From Knoxdaviesia capensis (taxonomy: Eukaryota > Ascomycota > Sordariomycetes > Microascales > Gondwanamycetaceae): 64,000 bases of DNA. Position numbers and translations under genes: made by a program. Positions 11,413 to 23,221 of the stretch are shown here, piece after piece (the stretch's first letter is position 1; each line of letters starts with the position of its first letter). The notes below the pieces were generated by a model that was not told the DNA's origin, did no database searches, and was given only the letters and a program-made list of their open reading frames with translations. The stretch covers positions 896,577-960,576 of the forward strand of contig LNGK01000011.1 in the NCBI GenBank assembly GCA_001510575.1. The letters are read 5' to 3'.

Positions 11413-14400
11413 ATTTCCAAGGCAGACCGGAGAGTGTGGCGCACACCCTGTTCGTTGCCTTTCTCGACCTATCCGCTGCTGCTGCGGGCTTCCGCTGTGC
11501 AGAGCGCGAAGCACAGAGAAGGGGGAGTGTGTGTGTGTGTGTGTGTGCCGCAACCACTACGCGGTCCCGGTTTTGCCGTTCGGTTCTGCTCGACAGCCTG
11601 ACCAGACGTGAAGCAGAACCAACCGGCGCTGTTTGTCTCGTTCGCTTGATATGAGGAATCTGTCGAAAGTCGCTTGCTGTCCAAGAGATTCTCGATCTCT
11701 CGGCAGCTTGGGGGCAGTTATCCCCGCGAGACACACCCCAAAAAGTGAATTCGATTAACTAAATATCTATCTACCTTGTTCGATTTCTAGAATCCTGTTG
11801 GTGAGTCCTGAGGCCTGTACTCGGCACGGTTACCCTGCCCCTCGCTCTGTCATTCTCGCGGAGTTTTGGAGTGATAGCTAATGTACCTGCTGATTCAGTT
11901 CTCTCGGTGCAGTCTCACGGCCCCGTATTGCTCTGGACCAGACCGAGCCGGACAGGCGCGTCCCCGTCCCCGTCGACGCGCAAAAGCGCCGTTGTGCCAC
12001 GCGACTGGCGCATTTGTGGACTCATCTCTACGATGCAGCAAATCGACTTATACGAATGATACGTGCTAATGTTCCATGCTTATATTCCCACTGATCTGCG
12101 TGTGGTTTCTTTCGTTTGCTATTACTTCGGTTACACGTCTTTGATACCTTTTTCTTTGGGTGCCACGTCCTGTGTGTATTGTTGTTCATGCTGGAGTCAG
12201 GCTTGCTTGGTACGGGAAAACATCGCCTGGGAAACTGGGGGTTGCTTGAAGATCGGAGGTTTTTGCGCCTTTTCCATGTATGCTAAGTCCGAGTATGGTG
12301 TTCTATATATTTGCTTATGAATCTTACATGCAGTTAGGAAATATGATGAAGCCTAAACAGGTTGTGATTTGGTGTTCATTAGGCAAAGATTTGAGTTTAA
12401 GGCTGAGTGATAGAGTTGCGCTCCTCGGGAATACTCTCATGTGTGCAACGCGTCGGAGAGCCAGAAGATGATACAACCTAGGGCTGGCGACTGGCGCGTA
12501 TGAAGAAGGCTCATGCGGGTAACTCGAGATGCACAGAGGTAGATAAACGATCATAAGAGTTTCACTGGGGCCCGCCACGGTCTTCAAGACTTCAACACAG
12601 CCCAACGGAAGAACCACCCAGAGATACCGACAGTAAGTGGACCGCGAAAAAAGTGGTACCCTGAGAATCCTTGACGATGGCTGAGCTCCCAGCCGTACCA
12701 CCGCCCTTGACAATGCCAATATTTCCCTGCAACTCTGCTGTGCTATATTTATCCACATGCTTTGGTGCGTCGTTTGTGTAGATTGTGTGGCTCTCCAGGG
12801 CCGCCAGGTGTTTTGTGGCGACCACTAGATAGACCACTACGCCACAATGCAAGATGTGAACATGCTCTCTAAGCAGCAACGTAGTCGATCCACTGCCGCA
12901 TGTTTGGCATTTGGTACAGGCGAGGCCGTTGCGGTGTTTTTACCTTCTTTCTTTTCTGTGGCTCCCCCGTAGCCCTATGTGAAGCTATTCCAGCCACGAG
13001 TTTGGGTCGGACGACTCCACTGTGGATTGATTGGCGCTGGGTGGGTAAAGTGGGAAGATGAGCGGAGGACAGCATTACGGGGCTATAATTCCAGGAGAGA
13101 TTTGTCTTACGGGACTCTGACCCTCTAAGAATGGCGGCTGGAAGTGATATATGTTCAGGATACTGTTCCTGCATCCCCGGCAGAGACAACTGTGCACGCA
13201 TCTGCGGACTTTTGCCAGTGCATCGAGATTTACGATATAGCGTGCATTCTTGTGCTGTGGGTGATGATAGAACGTGGGCAGAGACTGCTAAGAATTGATA
13301 GCTAACACCCGAAAAACGTTGCCAAGAAGACTTGATGCGCCGACCCGAGCTTCAGCCCAGATCAAAGAGCCAAGTCTCTGTCGAGAGTTTAAATTATAGG
13401 CAAACGAGCCAACAACCAAGAACGCAGGCCAGGTCAATCAGAGGAAGAGGGAAAAAACCACTCAACCAAACCCCCCATGCAGGAAGAGTTGTTCATGTTT
13501 ATGCCCGGCTGGGCTGCTTTTTTGCACCCAGAGATCCGCCCCCCCGTCACGGGATGGGCAGGGAACATCAGCAATTTTAAAATTATTTGTGGTTCCGATA
13601 TTTCGCCCGACTATAGTGTGATGACAGTTCTTAGAGGTGTGGGCGGTGAAAACTCAGAGAGGAGAGGAAAAAGGGCTGGGTTGGATGGGACCTCGTATAT
13701 AGCGCACCATAACGGGTCGTAAGGTCGCACCGTTCGAGGCGAGCGGTACGTACCCGGACAAAATTACCTGTGAAGGATTTTCTGAGATATTACGGGAGTG
13801 ACCCTGAACCATTCATCAGGATCTGATGAACTTGGGCTGGCTGGCTGGCTGGCCCTTTTCGGCGTCCCGACTGGATTTCCAACCGATTGAAGAGATGGTA
13901 ATCTACTACAGTACGTAACGTAGCATAACAACGGTGCAAACGCGTTCAAACCTGGGGCCGAATCTCCCAGATGTTTGCTTGTTCATCTGCCAGCCCACAA
14001 ACGAGGCTGGCGGGATTGGGCCTCTCTCCCACAGGAAGAGGGAAACGCACAGGCTCAATTTCCAATGTACTGTACTGAGCTATAGTATACTGTAGAGTTT
14101 CCCTCTCTCCCAGCCGGAGGGTGGGAGGGCACAGTGGACACTGCACGCTGCACAGCGTGGTATTTGGTACCACCGAAGTGGGTGGCTGGAACACAAAAGC
14201 TGAACGGCGGTTCTAAGAATGGAATGGGAAAAGGGGGGGCCTGTTGTTGTCACTATAGGCATTGTGTCCAGCAATATACTGTACAGTAGTACGGTGTGGA
14301 CAGGATGTCTGGCACTCGGTAGTATCCAGGAAAGACTCAGCCCTGTTTCTATTTTTTGCCTTCCACATTGTGTGTGTGTGTATCGCCAGCTGCTCGGATG

Positions 14401-15999
14401 ATGATGCAACCTGCGGTCTTGGGAGCAACTGAATATTGAAGTCTATCGATCACCCCACAATTCAATACCCACCCACCGCGATCTGGACGAGCTGAGAAGC
14501 AAAAGCTGATCGGGAAGGATGAAGACAGAAGGACGACGGGAAACCCAACAGAATGTGGAACGAGCGAAGCCAAATAGTTCGACCGCCCTATGTGAGGCTT
14601 TCCCGCCAACCAACTCGGAAAACTGTGCACTAGGGACAACTTCTGTAATCGAGGCGCAGCGAGGGGTTTGGATATTGTCCCTGTCTAAACTAGTCTGGAG
14701 GCAATGTTCACTTGGCTTAAAAATACAGTTATTAGCATTTTGGCATGGCGCGAGGGCCCGAGACAACAAGATACGCGCCAGAGCGATCGTCGGGTTCCTG
14801 GTCCTCAAAAGCCACTTGGTGATGGCCAACGCCCGTGTTGTCGGTGTCCATCGGTGCCGTCCATAATGTAAGAACAGTAAAGGAAAGTCAGGCCCGTCAG
14901 AACCTTCATGGGCCGGCCGTCACCCTCTTCCAGGGGCCCTCGTCCGTCCGTGGGCAGCAGACATCACAACATCGCGATCAGCACAGCCAACCTCCTCTTC
15001 TCCTCAGTGTGGCCGTCCACCAGTTCCCCCCTGACCCATTGGTGTTCTCGGCACCCAGAAGAACGAATCACAGACGGAGGGCGGAGCTGATTTTGTCTTT
15101 TCCGGCGACGCTATGCCTGATCAGGGACCTTGCTGCCCATAAACCCCATTTGAAAGTGTCCACCTACCCACACCCACGATTATCCGGTGGTCTGTCTCTC
15201 TTCTCTGTGTCTTTTTGTCTCTACAGAAGAGAGAGCAGCAGAGTGTGTCCCCTCCAAAAGAAAACCGGATCCCTGCTGAAAATAGCCAAGTCGACGAGGC
15301 GGACTGCGGATGGGCTGGTGCAAGAGAGGAGAGAGGAAGAATGTGAGGCCAGAGCTTTGGGCTTTGGAAGCCTGTGTGGATATGGACAAAGTACCGTTTT
15401 CCTCTCTGTCGATAGACAGCCCCCGACACATACAGAAAGGGTCGGTAGCCTGGTCCACGTGCAATACAGTCGACAGGAACAGGACCAACAACAGATTGGG
15501 CCAAATACCGGCTGTGCTTGTAAAGCACAGATGCAGAATCCTTAATTGCATCTCGCTTCCCTCCATCCTGGGAGCCTTTCTTCTTTTCCTTCTTTTTCTT
15601 CTTCCTTTGGCCACCCGTTCCCTTCTTTTTCCTTGTTTTCCATCTTATCTCCTCTCGTCCTACCCTTTCTCCTTCTCTTCCTCTCGTATTCTGACATCTC
15701 GCCTCCTCTGAAGTGAAGCTCCGATCTCTCTCATCTGCTTCTCTCCCGCCTCTCTCGTGCTTACATCTTCTTCCCTCTCTCTTCTCCCTGAACCTCTGGT
15801 AGCTCGCCCAAGCTGCTTGAAGCTGACCGACAGACCCATTTCTCATCGTGAGGTCTGCTACTGGCGATCCCTCTTCGGCTCCCGTCGCGTCTCATCCTGC
15901 TCGTGGGGAGTGCTGTGACGCCGCTGTCGCAGCTGTCGCAGCACGCCCGTCCTTGTCTGGCATTATTAGTTGCACACTGTGACTCGGATATGCACAGGA
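11413..15999. other. Gene desert between microprotein and mucin-like gene
   Basis: No supported gene. A GT microsatellite lies at 11,527-11,547. Further GTACTGTAC-like palindromes occur near 14,067 and 14,278. A long CT/TTC-rich tract at 15,560-15,790 probably belongs to the distal promoter of the gene at 16,073. The two 236-241 codon frames at 14.8-15.8 kb lie opposite each other, are low in complexity and follow the CT bias, so I treat them as chance frames. Confidence 0.55.
11527..11547. repeat. (GT)n microsatellite
   Basis: Perfect GT run of about ten units shortly downstream of the microprotein stop codon. Confidence 0.9.
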
Positions 16000-16006
16000 T
16001 ATAAAT
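16000..16006 (+). promoter_or_regulatory. TATA box of the Cys-rich membrane protein gene
   Basis: TATAAAT lies 67-73 bases before the ATG at 16,073, followed by a short A/C-rich leader with repeated CACACAA. The position suits a fungal core promoter. Confidence 0.5.
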
Positions 16007-16072
16007 TACAACCCCATATATACTGCATACACACTCTAATTATATTACACACAACAACACACACAATCAACC

Positions 16073-18228
16073 ATGTCTCCTCCTAGTCACTTCCTCGTCG
16101 CCTCGCTGGCCGCCATGGCCGCCGTGTGCGGCGTCGGCGTCTCGGCACACTCCGGCTCGCAACAACTGCGGAGGCACCTCGCCGTGTCGCCGCCCGGCCT
16201 CGGCCTGCTCGAGGCGCGCGTGCCGAACCTCGATCCCACCAACGCCAACGACGTCGACGACTTTGTGAAGCGCTGGCACGTGGCCCTGAACCAGGGCCGC
16301 AAGGGCCCTGCCCCGCCGCACGGCAGCCTGGGCTCGGTGCCGCTGAAGGACCTGATGCCCGTGCTCGGCGGCGATCTGCCGCTGGACAGCCCGGGCGTGG
16401 GCAAGCGGATGGCCGATGACGGCACGCCCAAGACGTCCCCCCGCGGCGACGAGCCGGGCAGTCTGACGCTCCTGGCGCGGCAGGTCTCGTGTGGTACGTT
16501 TGCCTGCACGTGGAACAACGGCGCCAACGGCTGCTGTCCGGGACGAACCTGTTGCTTCGACAAGGCCGGCAGCAGCGGATACTGCTGTGCCGCCGAGAGT
16601 CCCAAGTGCTGCGGTGGATACTGCTGCCAGTCTTCCGAGACCTGCTGCGGCGACGTGTGCCAGGGCTCGGGCGAGAAGTGCTGCTCGCTTGGAAGCGAGT
16701 ACTGGCTCTGCGACGATGACCAGACCTGCAGCCCGACCACCACCAACTGGTGTGTGTATCCTGTGTAAGTTGATGCTCGCTGCTTCTCATCTCCACCTCT
16801 CGTCGTCCTTGCCATCTAACCCATTGTCTGCACAGAACCACCACCACCACGACCAGCACCACCTACTCGACCTCGCTCCGCGGCGCCACTTCCACCACTA
16901 CCGGCACCACCACCACCACCGTGTTTACCACCGCGACCGCCACCAGCACCATCACCGTGTCGGACGCTGCCACCGCCACCGAGTGGGTCACCGTCACCAC
17001 CACCGTGTTCCTGACTACCACCGGCGGAGCCCGCAAGCGCGCCGTCACCGTTGCGCTCGAGGAGGCCCCGGCCGCCAACCTGGCCAAGCCCGTGCTCGAC
17101 GCGCCCGCCCACGTCATGGCCGAGATCACCGAGCAGGCGCCGCTGATCCCCACCCCGCACACCGTGCAGATCGGCGCTGCCCCCAGCCTGGACGGCCTGG
17201 CCTCGCACCTCGAGCTCCGCGGCGTCGCCGTCAAGCGCGGTCCGACCGTCACCAGCACCGAGACCAAGTGGGTCACGTCGACGACTGTCGTCAGCAGCGT
17301 GCTCTGGTCGACCTCGTGGTCGACCGCCACCGTGTCCGGCACCACCGAGTTCATTGTCAGCAACACCGTGTTCATCGGCGCCGCGACCACGGTTACGTCC
17401 ACCACGACCGAGGTGGTCACGTCGACCTCCGGGCCCAAAGACGACAACGGCGGCGGCGGCGGCGGCGGCGGCCTGTCGACCGGCGCCGTGGCCGGGATTG
17501 GCGTCGGCGCCGCGCTGGGCGGCATTGCGCTGATTTCCGCGCTGGTGTTCGTGTGGCGCCGTCACCGCGCCAACAAGGAGGTCGGCGCTCCGTCCACCGA
17601 CAGCTTCCTCACGCCCGCCACGCCCGGCACCTACGCGCCGTCGACTCTCGCTCCGACCGTGATGAGCGGCGGCGGCATGGCCATGTCGACCATGCAGCCG
17701 ACGCCGGAGCCGTGGACGCCGCCCGTGTACGACCAGAACATCAACCCGCAGCAGCAGCACCTGCTCGCCCACGAGGCGCCCAACACGCCCATGCAGCAGC
17801 CGCAGTACTTCTACCAGGACTACGCGACCGGCGCGGCGGCGGGCGCGGCCGCTGGCGCTGCGGCCGGCGCGATGTACGCCAACAGCGGCTCGGCCCAGCA
17901 GTCGTCGTACGGCCCGGTGTCGGGCCACGAGAGCTGGATGAGCAACCAGCCGCCGTCGCACGGGCCCGGCTCGCCGCCGCCCGGCTCGCCGCCGCCTGCC
18001 GGTGCTGTGGAGATTGGCCCGTCGAACCAGCAGACCGTGGTCAACGAGCTGTACCACACCGGCTACATGCAGGACTACAACAACGCGGCGGCTAACCAGG
18101 CCGGCCAGGCTCCGGTGCAGCAGTCGCCGTCGCCGCAGATGCACGAGCAGCCGCCGCCGCCCCAACAGCCGTACAGCCCGCCGCCGCAGCAGCCGCAGTA
18201 CCCGCCGCAACAACCTCCGTACCAGTAA
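16073..18228 (+). CDS. Secreted Cys-rich, mucin-like single-pass membrane protein
   Basis: Two exons, 16,073-16,764 and 16,836-18,228, separated by a 71-nt intron with GTAAGT donor, CTAAC branch site and CACAG acceptor; the joined frame codes for 694 residues. Order of parts: signal peptide (about 1-25); variable region; a compact domain at residues 140-227 with 20 cysteines, many as CC pairs; a Thr/Ser-rich stalk; a Gly run; one membrane helix at about 449-471 followed by WRRHR; then a long Pro/Gln/Ser-rich tail with PPPQQP-like repeats. This layout (ectodomain, glycosylated stalk, helix with Gly-rich start, basic stop-transfer) is typical of fungal cell-surface sensors and adhesins such as WSC/MID2-like proteins. 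The Cys domain is not WSC or CFEM as far as I can tell. The intron falls exactly between the Cys domain and the stalk. Role at the cell wall is inferred. Confidence 0.85.
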
Positions 18229-18990
18229 GAGGAGGGAGGCCTTTTCCGGAATCTCCCTAGTTCTTTTCTCCGAAGATCTCGGCCTTGGGCCTCGCTGGGG
18301 GACTTGTTTCACGCTATTTTTCTTTTCCCGTTATATTCTTTCTTTGTGATGATCAGCGCCATTTCCAACGACATTTTCTTCTCTCTCTCCATATGCAGCA
18401 CCGCCACATTTTGTTGATACCACCACCTAAACCACACACGCCCGAAAAATAAGAAACTATATCTTTATATATACCCTGCACACGACGCAGTTGTTTTGGG
18501 GATTCGAGAGTTCGATGGAGGGGTTTCCACGGGGGGACGTTTTCTTCTTTTCTTCTTAGAGCGAAGCCTGAACTTTGTTTTTAGAGCCTCTTCTTTTTAC
18601 GTACTATTTTTGTGTTTTGTCGCTTTTTTATATAATTCTCTTCGTTACGTTTAAATTTAACGACTTCCTTGGTTCATTGAAACTACCTCCGTATATATGT
18701 TTGGTTTCTGTGTGTGCTGTGATTCATGTTCCGTGAACACATCAGCATCGTGTATACGACTACACTGAGAACTGTAACCAGAACCTGTGGCTGATATGAA
18801 GGTGGACGTGCACTTCCATGGTCTAATATATATAGACTGGCTTCAGTTGGCCCGTATGGCTACAACAAAAGAGGTGTAGTCTAACCTCGAGGTGGCTCCT
18901 TCGGTAGCTGGACCCTCGATATCTAGCTGTCTATATTGCTACTTGTGATGTTATCGAGGACTGTCCTCTTGAGGATCACATCCGAAGAAA
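18229..18990 (+). other. 3' flank of the membrane protein gene, no gene
   Basis: T-rich and CT-rich sequence typical of a fungal 3' UTR up to about 18,700, then unassigned sequence. No coding frame or RNA gene recognised. Confidence 0.5.
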
Positions 18991-19033
18991 CGCCAAAACG
19001 ACCAACGTGAACAACACGCTACCTAAGCCTCGC

Positions 19034-19101
19034 CACCAGCGATACCTGGCGAAGAGTCCATATAATAGCTTGATGGCGGTCGTGTACTCCTTCCCCGAGA
19101 T
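19034..19101. repeat. Diverged direct repeat, copy A
   Basis: The 68 bases from CACCAGCGATA to CCCCGAGAT match the segment at 19,221-19,287 at roughly two thirds of positions in the same orientation. Part of the decayed minus-strand array. Confidence 0.5.
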
Positions 19102-19155
19102 CAAACCAAAGAACAGCCAGAGCGTGATAAGCGACGAATGCCATGTTCACACAGG

Positions 19156-19181
19156 CACGGCCACGGCCACGGCCACGGCCA
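19156..19181. repeat. (CACGGC)n hexamer repeat
   Basis: Four tandem copies of CACGGC; on the minus strand this would read alternating Val-Ala. Confidence 0.85.
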
Positions 19182-19220
19182 TCACCGGAGGGTCAACATG
19201 AGGACCATGCCGGATATCAC

Positions 19221-19287
19221 CACCAGTGATATCCGGTAAGAAGGCATATAGCAGTCTATCTGCTATAGTGTACTCGTTCCCTGAGAT
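19221..19287. repeat. Diverged direct repeat, copy B
   Basis: Partner of 19,034-19,101; the minus strand encodes an ISGNEYT-like segment in an open frame. Confidence 0.5.
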
Positions 19288-19587
19288 CCTGGTCTGGCGA
19301 CCGAGGATCCTCAGGGTGGCCTCCTCTATTGTTAGCCCTTCGAGGTCCGGCCGGCCGTGCCGCTCCCAGGCAGCCCAAAACGACACGCCAAACTGCACGC
19401 GGTCCAGCAACTGAGCCGCTACTAACAGACGGCACGCCACACGGGCGCCGAGCGCGCACGCCGTCCTACCGCCACACAGCCCCGCCCCACATAGGTACGA
19501 GGGCAGCCCGCACAGGTTACATGACGAGTAAGCGTCGCCGAGTCGGCCACTGACCACCTTATCGTGCATATGGTGTACAGCTGCGTG

Positions 19588-20160
19588 TCCTTGGCTGATC
19601 ATCAGCCCTGCGTGGACGATGGGACATCTATTCCCCGTAGTAGCGTAGCCACTGACCGGCAACCGCCCAGGCGGCCCAGACCAGCACGGATAAGTTCGAG
19701 CCGTTCAGTAGCTGCGTGGCCACCAAGAACGAGCACACGATGCGGCGGGGGAATGTGAACATCGCAGCGGCGGATGAGATAACGCTTTCAACTTGTGTCT
19801 TGTGGCAAGCCCATACAGGTAGCAGGATGAGTCCGGCTCGTAGAGCCTTGCACTCATAGATACATCGCTGATTACTAGACTAGTGTGGGGGATGGGACAT
19901 CTACTTGCTGTGGTGTCATAGACACTGACCAGCATCCGTCTGCGCGGCCCGGGACAACGCGATACACTCTCCACGATCTTGTAACCGGGCGGCCACCCAC
20001 AGCCGGCACACCGGAAACCCGCCCCTCTCCCAGCAAACAAGTGCTGGGGCAGCCCGCACAGGCAGCACGATGAGTAGGCCTCATAAAGTCCGCCACTCAC
20101 CTTGTGGTCATACACATAGCGCACTGCTGCGTTGACCTGGGTGATCACCAGACCAGTGTG
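19588..20160 (-). repeat. Three imperfect tandem units, period about 272 bp
   Basis: The same core (TGGTGATCACCCAGG-like on the minus strand, preceded by ATCCCGCACAC) lies at 20,127-20,160, 19,862-19,893 and 19,588-19,620, giving spacings near 270 and 275 bases. Downstream in each unit the minus strand encodes a YSSC-x-LCGLP-like segment. Differences are scattered, not confined to CpA/TpG, so this looks like old tandem duplication rather than RIP. Confidence 0.5.
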
Positions 20161-20930
20161 CGGGATAGCACATCCTGTGGCGGCGGATACGGCACGGACA
20201 CCGCCCAGCAGACGCCCGTGGTCCGGCTGAACACCGAGCAGATCGCCAGCCCTTGCGTGGAACAGGGCAGTATGGTTTGGCGCGTGGAGGGGGGGGTTGG
20301 GGCTGACGGGGTGGATAGATGAACACGACGGGCAGTGGCGAGTGCCGTTCGCCATCGCGGCTTTGGCGGCAATCGGAGGGAAGGGCAAGCTCGCGCCGAA
20401 CCCGGGTAACGTCTATTGAATTCGCCTTCGTCGTGGTTGAGTCCGCTGGGTAGGCGGGCGGGCGTTAGAACACTGCGCCGCACACCGCTGAACCGGGGCC
20501 GGCAAGCGGCCGTCTGCCTTTATGGTGCTTAGGGCAGACACGCAGTAATTCACGCTCTTGGACGACATCAGCCACGCCTTCTAGGGTGTCTAGGGTGCCG
20601 GACGCGGAGACAGAGTGCGAAAGGATAGGTTCGGTGCAGGATAACCCTCGAGGCGGACCGCGCAGCAGAGACGACGATGCCTGCTTAAGCTCATCTGTGA
20701 GGCGAGAGGAAGGCCAGTTAGTTTGAAGTCGCAATTTCTTGTTGGGGGTCGGGAGTGTGTGGAACATGGGAAAGGAAGGCAAACTCACAATGTGCAGTGG
20801 TCTAATGTTGTCATCTATTGAACTCGTATCTGTGAGGTGACCGGATGAGCCTGGGCTACCAAGAGCCTGTCTAAGGAGAAAATAGCGATGGAGGAGATGA
20901 GGGGAGGAGAGAAGAGTGAAGGATGAAGGG

Positions 20931-21325
20931 GGGCAGTGGGGGAATTTATAGGAAATGGAATGGCGATACGTGAGTCACTGAGCAGTGATAACCAAGCTGT
21001 ATCGATTATTCATAAGACGACAACAGTGATTCATGGCGTCAAGCGTGAATCACAACTTCAGCCAACTATCTCTAATCCCGTATCTTATAGAGAAGGCACG
21101 TGGCGTTCTTCGATGCACGGAGCAGTACAAAAAGATACAAGGTGCAAATACGCTGGTATTGTATACAGGTTGCTAAGTACACGCACGATCAGATAACAAC
21201 ATGCAGAAACAAGACGTCCAAACATCATAAAACCGCGCGCCTAATGGTTGCTCTCCAACGTGCACTGTAAGCCCGGGTAAGCTGCAAGCGATGCACGCTG
21301 CAACCTTCCGACTGCTGGAGGGCAA
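20931..21325. other. Intergenic, no gene seen
   Basis: Sequence between the decayed array and the stop codon of the TMEM135-like gene; includes the probable 3' UTR of that gene. No coding or RNA feature recognised. Confidence 0.5.
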
Positions 21326-23221
21326 TCACTCATCCTCATCATCTTGGCCATCCCGCGCGACCTCCTCCTCAGAGATGCTCCAGTCGCGCCACCCCTCGCC
21401 GCGCACCCAGCTGATGCCCTTGCGCCAGTTGGCCTCGCGCACGGCGCGCGCCTCGCGCTCGTACACGGCGCTCGACACCATCATGGCCACGACAAACAGC
21501 CACACGTCGCCGCCCTTCATCGCCCGCCACCAGCGGCGCTTGACGCCGACCTTCCACAGCGAGTCGACGCTGAGCCGCGCCGTCGACAGGAACACGCCGC
21601 GCCCGCCGCGCCGCTCGATGTACGCCCACAGGCCGGCTGCAAAGCCGCCTAGAAAGAAACGCTGCTGCGCGAGGAAGGCGCGCGGGAACCACGCTTGGAA
21701 GAAGCAGATCGACGCCCAGGCGGTTGAGATGGCGCCGGTCACGAAGGTCGACATGCGCATGGCGCGCACCAGCACGCGGTGCAGCGCCGTCCACGGCGCG
21801 TTGTAGAAGGCCTTGAACTGCGGGACCAGGCTCACGCCCGAGTAGATGAGGAAGAGCCGCGCAATCGACGGGAAGGACTGCAGCCAGAAGGTGAGGTAGG
21901 TGCGCATGCAGGACGGGTCGTCGGGGTGGAGCAGGGCGCACGAGAGCGGCGAGATGAGGGGGTGGGCTCGGGATGTTATCGGCCCAATGGCGCGCAGGGA
22001 CTCCGGGAGAGTCTCCTTGTTAGGGAAGAGAATCGGCGGCACAAACGTCGGCCAACTGAGTCTGGCCATTTGCGCAAGTCCGTCAACCACATCCCACTTG
22101 CCAGGCCACGGCAGGTTGGACGGGTAATCCAAGGGGCGGATCTGGAGGTATTCCTTGGACGACGCCAAGATGAGGTTTCCGAACGGCATGGGGAAGCAGT
22201 CGCGGTCAAACACAAACGAGTGCAGCAGCTGGCCAAAGGCGAACGGCTGCAGCATCCAGCTGCCAAACCACCACGGCCGCTCGCGCTTCACCAGCACGCC
22301 GGCGGCGCCCCCAATGCGCCGCCAGCCCCAGATCATGCCGTCGTCCTCAAACATGTTCCAGGCGAACTCGAGGGCGCGGAACGTGGCCATGACGGCGAGA
22401 GATAGCCGCAGCTGCTGAGTCGGGACGATGCCCAGGGCCAGACCGGCGAGAGAAGCACCGACAGCAGGGGTGTAGGGCGAAGTGAGCGCGGCGGCGGCGT
22501 GCGGGTTTCGTAGCCGGAACGGGGCCGAGGCCGGATCGAGAAGGTGGCCGCGCAAGCGGGTCAGGAAGCGGAAGAGCAGGCGGTAGAGGAGGAGTATGGT
22601 TGAGAGCGAGATGGACACGCGGAGGGTGTTCGACTTGTAGAACGGCTGCTTCGGGGATGAAGATCTAACAAGGGAGAGGAATAGAGTTAGAATTACGCAT
22701 CAGTGAGGTGGGGCATGGTGGTCAACGTACTCCTTGGTCTTCCCCGACAGACGCTTGGTGATAAGATCCCACAGCTTCACAATGGCACCGGTCGCAAAGA
22801 ATAGACGCAGCGAATGGCGCACAGCGCGTGCGTTGTAGTCATCACGCGGCGGCGGGCTGTGGCCAGTTGACGAGGCGGCTCCAGAAGCGGCACGTCGCCG
22901 CGACGTCGCACTGGGGCTACCGGTGGTCCCATTCACGATCTTCTCGACGGCGGCGACCGACGGCGCCGAGCGCCGCAACAGACGCGACCGCGAGATAATG
23001 TACTTGTGCAGGGTGGCGTATTCGGAGGCCGAGATGGTGTAGCGCAGGGCCACGCGCATGATGGGGTCGGAGAGCGCAGCGCGCGGGCGAGGCGGTCGGA
23101 GAGCGCTGGAGGACGGCTGATGTGAGATTGCTGTGGCGGATGCGTCGGGAGAAGGCGGCGACGGCCGTGATGGCGATTGTCGGCGGCGACGCGCGACGTC
23201 GTCGTTCTGCGACGGGGACAT
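21326..23221 (-). CDS. TMEM135-like multi-pass membrane protein
   Basis: Two exons on the minus strand, 23,221-22,731 and 22,664-21,326, with a 66-nt intron (GTACGT donor, TTGTTAG acceptor); joined they code for 609 residues. The start ATG has a CCGCC context. The N-terminal 100 residues are Ser/Pro/Arg-rich. Several hydrophobic helices follow, with a conserved-looking HPDDPSC motif before a helix, then tryptophan-rich segments and an acidic C-terminus. The arrangement matches the fungal relatives of TMEM135 (Tim17-like fold, linked in animals to peroxisomes, mitochondria and lipid storage). Organelle location is inferred from the family. The next gene, BTB, points the same way and its stop lies 2.2 kb upstream of this start. 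Confidence 0.75.

Larger units (their letters stand above)
18990..20930 (-). pseudogene. Decayed multi-copy minus-strand gene or repeated-exon array
   Basis: The minus strand carries several coding-like pieces that repeat. A segment with the pattern C-x-IPHTGLVI...YSSCCLCGLP occurs three times (near 20,150, 19,880 and 19,605). A hydrophobic segment resembling LLxxAQLLxxVxFGVxxWAAW occurs near 19,370-19,430 and again near 19,680-19,730. A segment like ISGNEYTxADRLLY occurs near 19,250 and, in a different frame state, near 19,060. An upstream open stretch at 20,465-20,860 ends in a stop. Splice-like GTCAGT and GTGAGT sites recur at the same place in each copy, so this may be a gene with repeated small exons encoding membrane helices. 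I cannot build one continuous reading frame, so decay is more likely. Family not recognised. Confidence 0.35.

Noticed and set aside
14835..15846. Two opposing frames of 236 and 241 codons
   Set aside because: They overlap on opposite strands, follow a CT-rich tract and show no domain; more likely promoter DNA of the gene at 16,073.
16491..18095. 534-codon open frame on the plus strand, different phase
   Set aside because: Out-of-frame shadow running through the confirmed intron; His/Arg-rich low complexity.
16816..18312. 498-codon open frame on the minus strand
   Set aside because: Antisense shadow of the mucin-like gene; Arg/Gly-rich, no motif, arises from the GC-rich third positions of the real frame.
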